Source of the DNA: Candidatus Melainabacteria bacterium
Lineage (GTDB): Bacteria > Cyanobacteriota > Vampirovibrionia > Vampirovibrionales > JAJTHC01
NCBI GenBank assembly: GCA_026389055.1
Contig: JAPLIO010000066.1
Location: 1 to 8,886 of the forward strand
Direction: 5' to 3'
Length of the DNA: 8,886 nucleotides
In this document: positions 4,902 to 8,886 of the stretch, in pieces
Layout of the letters: each line of letters begins with the position of its first letter
Numbering within the stretch: the stretch's first letter is position 1
Position numbers and translations under genes: made by a program
Notes under the pieces: generated by a model
What the model saw: the letters and a program-made list of their open reading frames with translations, nothing else
Told to the model about the DNA's origin: nothing
Databases searched by the model: none

Positions 4902-6863
4902 TTAGAAGTTTGACCGTAACTGCTTGGCGGAAGCCCCAAAAGTCAACCGCAGGGCATTGACAATCGCCACGACGTCAATCACCTCTTGAATTAACGCACC
5001 CTGAACAGGGGTTAGCCAACCAACAGCCGCCAAGCCCATCCCCAACACGCTTAAAATCATGCCGCCCACGGCACTTTGCAACGCAATAGCCCGCATGGCC
5101 TCGCTAATATGAATCAGCTCATCCACCTTTTCCAACGTGTTTTCCATAATCACCGCACCCGCCGCTTCCGCCGTAACACTACTATGCTGACCAAAAGCAA
5201 TGCCCACGGTAGCAGCGGTTAAAGCAGGGGCATCGTTAATGCCATCGCCCATAAACAACGTAGGAGCCTTGGCTACTTCTGCCCGAACCACCGCCAGCTT
5301 CTGTTCAGGTGTTTGGGAAGCCAACGTTTCCGTAATCCCCAATTCTTCCGCCAAATAAGCCACTTCAGACTCTCTATCGCCCGAAACCAACATAATGCGA
5401 TTAAACTGGTGAGACGGAGCTAAATGTTCAATAAACGATTGCCCATCGGACCGAGGCGTATCTCGGAATTGAAAGGTCGCCACATAAGCATTATTGCGTA
5501 AAACCACACATTCCAGCCCCGAAGCCACAGCGGGGAGTAACTGTTCTAACTCTGGCGATTGCTTCAACAACTGCTTGCGGTGCGTAACCATCAAAGCATG
5601 GCTTCCCACTTGCCCCATCAAGCCTTGCCCGGGTTTTTCCGAAACGCTTTCAGCTTTGAGTAGTGGCATATTGACTTTTTCCGCCGCCTGTAAAATCGCA
5701 TAAGCCAACGGATGCTTAGAATAGCGTTCTAAGCTAGCTGCCTGTTGCAGAACCAAATCTGTATCCACGCCATCCGCAGGTAAAATAGCCGTTAAGGCAG
5801 GTTGTCCGTAAGTCAACGTACCCGTTTTATCGAAAATAGCCGTGGTGCAAGTCGGCAGGCGTTCTAAGACCGTGGGGTCTTTAATAATGATGCCCAATTT
5901 AGCCGCCATTGAAATAGCACTAATGAGTGTTACAGGTACGGCGATGAGCAACGGGCATGGCGTGGCGATAATTAACACCGAAAGAAACCGAGATGCATCG
6001 CCCGAAAAATACCAAGCCCCTGATGCCACAATTAAGGCAACAGGCGTGAAAAATCCGCCTACTTGGTCTGCTAACCGACGCATGGCGGGGCGTTTTTGTT
6101 CCGCTTCCTGCATCACTTGCGTGATGGTGGCGTAGCGGGAATCTATCGCCAATTTTTCGGCTTGGATGACTAGCATGGATTCGCCGTTGACCGCCCCAGA
6201 CATAACCGAAGCCCCCGGTGCTTTTGAAACCTGATACGGTTCGCCTGTGAGATAAGATTCATCCATCGTGCCATTACCTTCTAGCACCACGCCATCAACA
6301 GGGACAGTTTCGTGGGGGTAAACGACAATGTGGTCATCAATGTTGATTTCTAATAGCGTGATTTCTTCGATTGCCCCTGAAGGTAGTTTTCGGTGGGCGA
6401 TGGAAGGCATCCGCTGGGAAAGGGCATCTAGCACGGAAGAGGCTTTTCGCATGGCGTAGGTTTCCAGCACTTGTCCGCTAGAAAGCATGAGAACCACCAA
6501 CGAAGCAGCCAAGTATTCCCCCGTGAAGCTGGCAACAAGTAGAGCGATTAATGCCAGTAAATCTGCCCCAAAATCGCCTTGGAATAAGGCTTTGGTGATG
6601 CTCCACGCTAGGGGCGTGCCTCCGCCAAGCAGGAGTAGAAGGTAAGGCAAATCTGCCACTGAAAAACCGAAGGCTTGGGTTGTTGGTAGCAGCCAAGCTA
6701 GTAGGAAGTGTAGGGCGATTACTACGAGGCTTGCTAGAAAGACAATCAGTTGCCAGCTAATGGTAATAAGAGAAAGAAACGACGGTTTTTTAGCGGGTCT
6801 GGGGGTAGAAGTATTATTCATGATGGAGGGGCTAGCCTTTCTTGGCGGTTCACCTTTCATCAT
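4902..6863 (-). CDS. P1B-type heavy-metal-translocating ATPase with TPC motif
   Basis: Inner-membrane pump that exports or moves a transition metal at the cost of ATP. The 653 residues show the P-type order: hydrophobic helices over about 31-60, 70-94 and 100-135; actuator domain with TGEP (206-209); a helix pair leading to ATPCPLLIAVP (300-310); phosphorylated aspartate in DKTGT (345-349); nucleotide-domain SKHPLA with the P1B-specific HP (384-385); hinge GDGINDAPAL (539-548); and the last helices over 595-640. No N-terminal HMA domain or CxxC motif is present, and the first 30 residues are basic and Pro/Ser-rich. The metal site reads TPC instead of CPC, CPH or SPC, so Cu or Zn/Cd specificity should not be assumed. 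TPC is the hallmark of the P1B-5 (Ni/Fe-linked) group, but the usual C-terminal hemerythrin-like domain is missing. The start is uncertain: paired ATG codons at 6863, or ATG at 6821; neither has a strong ribosome site. Confidence 0.9.
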   Translation of the reverse strand: MMKGEPPRKASPSIMNNTSTPRPAKKPSFLSLITISWQLIVFLASLVVIALHFLLAWLLPTTQAFGFSVADLPYLLLLLGGGTPLAWSITKALFQGDFGADLLALIALLVASFTGEYLAASLVVLMLSSGQVLETYAMRKASSVLDALSQRMPSIAHRKLPSGAIEEITLLEINIDDHIVVYPHETVPVDGVVLEGNGTMDESYLTGEPYQVSKAPGASVMSGAVNGESMLVIQAEKLAIDSRYATITQVMQEAEQKRPAMRRLADQVGGFFTPVALIVASGAWYFSGDASRFLSVLIIATPCPLLIAVPVTLISAISMAAKLGIIIKDPTVLERLPTCTTAIFDKTGTLTYGQPALTAILPADGVDTDLVLQQAASLERYSKHPLAYAILQAAEKVNMPLLKAESVSEKPGQGLMGQVGSHALMVTHRKQLLKQSPELEQLLPAVASGLECVVLRNNAYVATFQFRDTPRSDGQSFIEHLAPSHQFNRIMLVSGDRESEVAYLAEELGITETLASQTPEQKLAVVRAEVAKAPTLFMGDGINDAPALTAATVGIAFGQHSSVTAEAAGAVIMENTLEKVDELIHISEAMRAIALQSAVGGMILSVLGMGLAAVGWLTPVQGALIQEVIDVVAIVNALRLTFGASAKQLRSNF

Positions 6864-6910
6864 ATCTTTAATAGATAGGTTAATGCAACGGTTTTGACTG
6901 CAACAGCTTT

Positions 6911-7059
6911 AATACCAATTTCAAATAGAACTATCGTCAGCGTCTACGTTGTTACCGTCAAGTAAAAAATCCTCAATGTACTTCTATGTACACCTGCGGT
7001 TTTTTTACTTGCCAGTGCCTAGTCTCCATCTAACGCTATTCCTATTTAAAAATGGTATA
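6911..7059. mobile_element. Second MITE-like inverted-repeat element
   Basis: The ends 6911-6940 and 7030-7059 are inverted repeats with 23 of 30 matches, sharing ATACCA, AAATAG and a distal GT(C/T)AG. Inside, CAAGTAAAAAA (6959-6969) pairs perfectly with TTTTTTACTTG (7001-7011), enclosing TGTAC-TTCTAT-GTACA (6977-6992). No coding frame is present. Positions 6976-6993 are identical to the reverse complement of 2823-2840 in the other element, linking the two. It fills most of the 226-bp gap between the penicillin-binding protein gene and the ATPase gene, and its hairpin may separate their transcripts. The flanks (6864-6910, 7060-7089) show no clear promoter or terminator. No target duplication is certain. 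Confidence 0.5.
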
Positions 7060-7089
7060 ATACCCAATAATATACAGCTGGTTTTGCTA

Positions 7090-8886
7090 CTAATTCACGC
7101 TTCGTGAAGCACTAGGGGCAGCAGGTAGTTGTTCTGAAGGAAGCGGTGTTTCTGGCGGGGCTGGTGTAACAGCAGAAGCACCCGTAGCATCTGGCGTAGA
7201 GGGAGAGATAGTAGCATTCTCTACGGTATCTGTTGTGTTTTGTGTAGCAGGCAAATTAGCCTCGTTACCACTAGTGGAAGCCTTATTCGTAGTAGTATGA
7301 TGAGCCGCAGTAGCATGATGATGCCCCACCGCCGAAGGCTTCCGAATAACAATCACCTTGGGCGTAGCCACTGAAATGGCTTTCCTAGGAGCTAACCCAT
7401 AGTAGTGAATGGCTTCTAAGGCAATGTTACGGAAAATAGGGGCGGCTACCGTGCTACCCCACGCTTCCGCAATCCGAGGGCTATCAATTACCACCATCGC
7501 CAATAATTTGGGTTTTTCAGCGGGGAAGTACCCAATAAACGAGGTATACAAATCCGAAGAATACCCCCGTCCCCCTTCTACAGATTTTTTAGCCGTGCCT
7601 GTTTTGCCTGCTACAGCAACCACACTCAAATTAGCAGGATGTTGTGGATTAGCTTCTAAACTTTTCGTTAGCAAGCGGGTAACTGAAGCACTGGTGCTGG
7701 GTTTTAGCACTTGCCTAGAGGGCTTTCTATTTAAAAATGCCATGAGGGGGCTAACGGTTTTCAACCCAGAAATTGTGCCTTTAGCACCCCCTAATTCAAA
7801 AATATTTTTGATGACATGGGGTTGAACCCATCGCCCCCCATTGGCTACAGTAGCCACGGCGGTAATCATTTGCAGGGGGGTTGCCATTAGCCCGTACCCA
7901 TAGCCTAATGAGGCCTGTTGTGCTTCGCCCCATTCGCTGATAGGGGGAATAAACCCTGACGATTCACCCGTCATTTCAACACCCGTTCGTTTGGCAAAGC
8001 CTAACTCTGTCAACAATTGCCGATAGTTCTTTTTTGGAATGCTCAATGCCACTTTCGCACTACCAATGTTACTGGAATGCAAAAACAGATGCATTAAATC
8101 AATCTGCCCTGGGTAGGGGTGCTTGCTATAATCATAATTTTTAATAGGCCAACCACCTATCATCATGGTACCTGTATCTAAAATGGTCGACTGTTCGTTA
8201 ATACTGCCAGATTCTATCCCCATGGCAACGGTTAAAATCTTCATGGTGGAACCGGGTTCGTACACGTCTGTCATTGCCCAATTTTTTAGTTCTTTCATGT
8301 TGGCTTTATGGTATTGCTCGGGGTTGAAGGCGGGGTAAGAAGCAAAGGCTAACAATTCCCCATTATTGGGGTTCATTAAAATAACAGTCCCCCTATCGGC
8401 GTTATTTTTCAGCACGCCTGCCCGCAATTCTCGTTCCACAATGTATTGCAGATGAGAGTCAATGGTCAGTTCAATTTGATTGGTCGCAGAAACCCGCACA
8501 TATTGACGCAACGTTTCTACATCGCCAGAAAGTGGCGTACCTCTGCCATTAACCAACAGTTGCTTAAATTTATCTGCTTGAGTGGATGCGAGCTGATTTT
8601 TTTTAATAATAGACCCTAAAACGGCGTGCACCCCACTGGAAACTTCGGCTTCATCGTTCACATAGCCCAATACATGGGCAGCCAAACTACCCTGAGGAAA
8701 CTTTCGAATGGGCTTTTGAACGGGGTCTAACCCGTTGAGTTTAGATTGCACCATTTTGGGTTGCCCGTTTTCATCTAGCACGGGCTTGTTAGTTTTTTCG
8801 CTGATTTCAGGCACGTTAATGCGTAACGCTAAAACAGAAAGCAATTGTTCCCGAGTCAGCCCTTTAGCAATGGTAACGGTCGTTTG
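7090..8886 (-). CDS. ftsI: Class B penicillin-binding protein (FtsI/PBP2-like), 5' end outside window
   Basis: Periplasm-facing transpeptidase that cross-links peptidoglycan. The reading frame stays open to the window edge. The first visible residues, QTTVTIAKGLTREQL, are family-like sequence ahead of a TTG at 8844, so the true start and the N-terminal membrane anchor lie outside. The 598 visible residues contain the dimerisation-domain end (HVLGYVNDE onward, with RGTPLSG), then the transpeptidase: nucleophile motif STMK (Ser codon at 8250-8248), SSN (codons 8076-8068) and KTGT (codons 7605-7594). Several class B landmarks are intact (ILMNPNNGELLAFASYPAFNP; LGYGYGLMATPLQM). No PASTA domain follows. 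Instead there is a tail of about 95 residues, first with histidines (GHHHATAAHH), then rich in Thr, Ala, Ser and Pro. FtsI (septal) versus PBP2 (elongation) cannot be settled without the upstream genes. Next on the same strand is the ATPase, 226 bp away. Confidence 0.9.
   Translation of the reverse strand, partial: QTTVTIAKGLTREQLLSVLALRINVPEISEKTNKPVLDENGQPKMVQSKLNGLDPVQKPIRKFPQGSLAAHVLGYVNDEAEVSSGVHAVLGSIIKKNQLASTQADKFKQLLVNGRGTPLSGDVETLRQYVRVSATNQIELTIDSHLQYIVERELRAGVLKNNADRGTVILMNPNNGELLAFASYPAFNPEQYHKANMKELKNWAMTDVYEPGSTMKILTVAMGIESGSINEQSTILDTGTMMIGGWPIKNYDYSKHPYPGQIDLMHLFLHSSNIGSAKVALSIPKKNYRQLLTELGFAKRTGVEMTGESSGFIPPISEWGEAQQASLGYGYGLMATPLQMITAVATVANGGRWVQPHVIKNIFELGGAKGTISGLKTVSPLMAFLNRKPSRQVLKPSTSASVTRLLTKSLEANPQHPANLSVVAVAGKTGTAKKSVEGGRGYSSDLYTSFIGYFPAEKPKLLAMVVIDSPRIAEAWGSTVAAPIFRNIALEAIHYYGLAPRKAISVATPKVIVIRKPSAVGHHHATAAHHTTTNKASTSGNEANLPATQNTTDTVENATISPSTPDATGASAVTPAPPETPLPSEQLPAAPSASRSVN

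Noticed and set aside
7727..7739. CTATTTAAAAATG, 13 bp identical to part of the right end of the 6911-7059 element
   Set aside because: It lies in the conserved coding region of the PBP gene and is AT-rich, so a chance match is likely.

Overview
This 8.9-kb, moderately AT-rich bacterial chromosome segment holds six recognisable housekeeping genes, one unknown small membrane-protein gene and a set of palindrome-rich intergenic elements. The phylum cannot be fixed from the sequence. A DapL-type aminotransferase of the bacterial/archaeal kind, an RqcP-type S4 protein, meso-diaminopimelate peptidoglycan synthesis and GTAGGGG-type intergenic palindromes would suit a non-photosynthetic relative of cyanobacteria (Vampirovibrionia/Melainabacteria) or a Firmicutes-like lineage. 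This is a weak inference. Nothing resembles phage, plasmid, CRISPR, rRNA or tRNA.

Layout. Positions 1-396 hold a possible gene end on the plus strand, a nested plus-strand terminator hairpin (66-109), a GC-rich hairpin downstream of gdhA (165-186), and about 200 bp with no gene. gdhA (glutamate dehydrogenase, minus strand) is divergent from rqcP (ribosome quality control, plus strand). rqcP converges, with only 9 bp between stops, on an unknown two-helix membrane-protein gene (2101-2562, minus). Positions 2566-2983 are non-coding: a strong minus-strand terminator (2674-2703) and a 242-bp element (2725-2966) with perfect 16-bp terminal inverted repeats, packed with 16-17-nt mini-hairpins. Next is ppiC (small parvulin, minus), divergent from dapL (LL-diaminopimelate aminotransferase, plus) across a perfect 14-bp palindrome that supplies a TATAAT box to each strand. 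dapL converges on a P1B-type heavy-metal ATPase gene (minus) through 181 bp made almost wholly of inverted repeats. Upstream of the ATPase lies a second, roughly 149-bp inverted-repeat element (6911-7059), and then the 3' part of a class B penicillin-binding protein gene (minus) that runs off the window end.

Links between genes. Glutamate dehydrogenase interconverts glutamate and 2-oxoglutarate, the amino donor and by-product of the DapL reaction. DapL makes LL-diaminopimelate for lysine and the peptidoglycan stem peptide, and the penicillin-binding protein cross-links that peptidoglycan. RqcP and the parvulin act in nascent-chain rescue and protein folding. The genes are mostly single transcription units in alternating orientation, so these links are metabolic and not operonic.

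The least ordinary material is between genes. Two non-identical inverted-repeat elements about 4 kb apart share an exact 18-bp core (ATGTACTTCTATGTACAC) in opposite orientation. One of them carries four different hairpins with exactly the same geometry (7-bp stem, 3-nt loop) and appears to have inserted between ppiC and its terminator.
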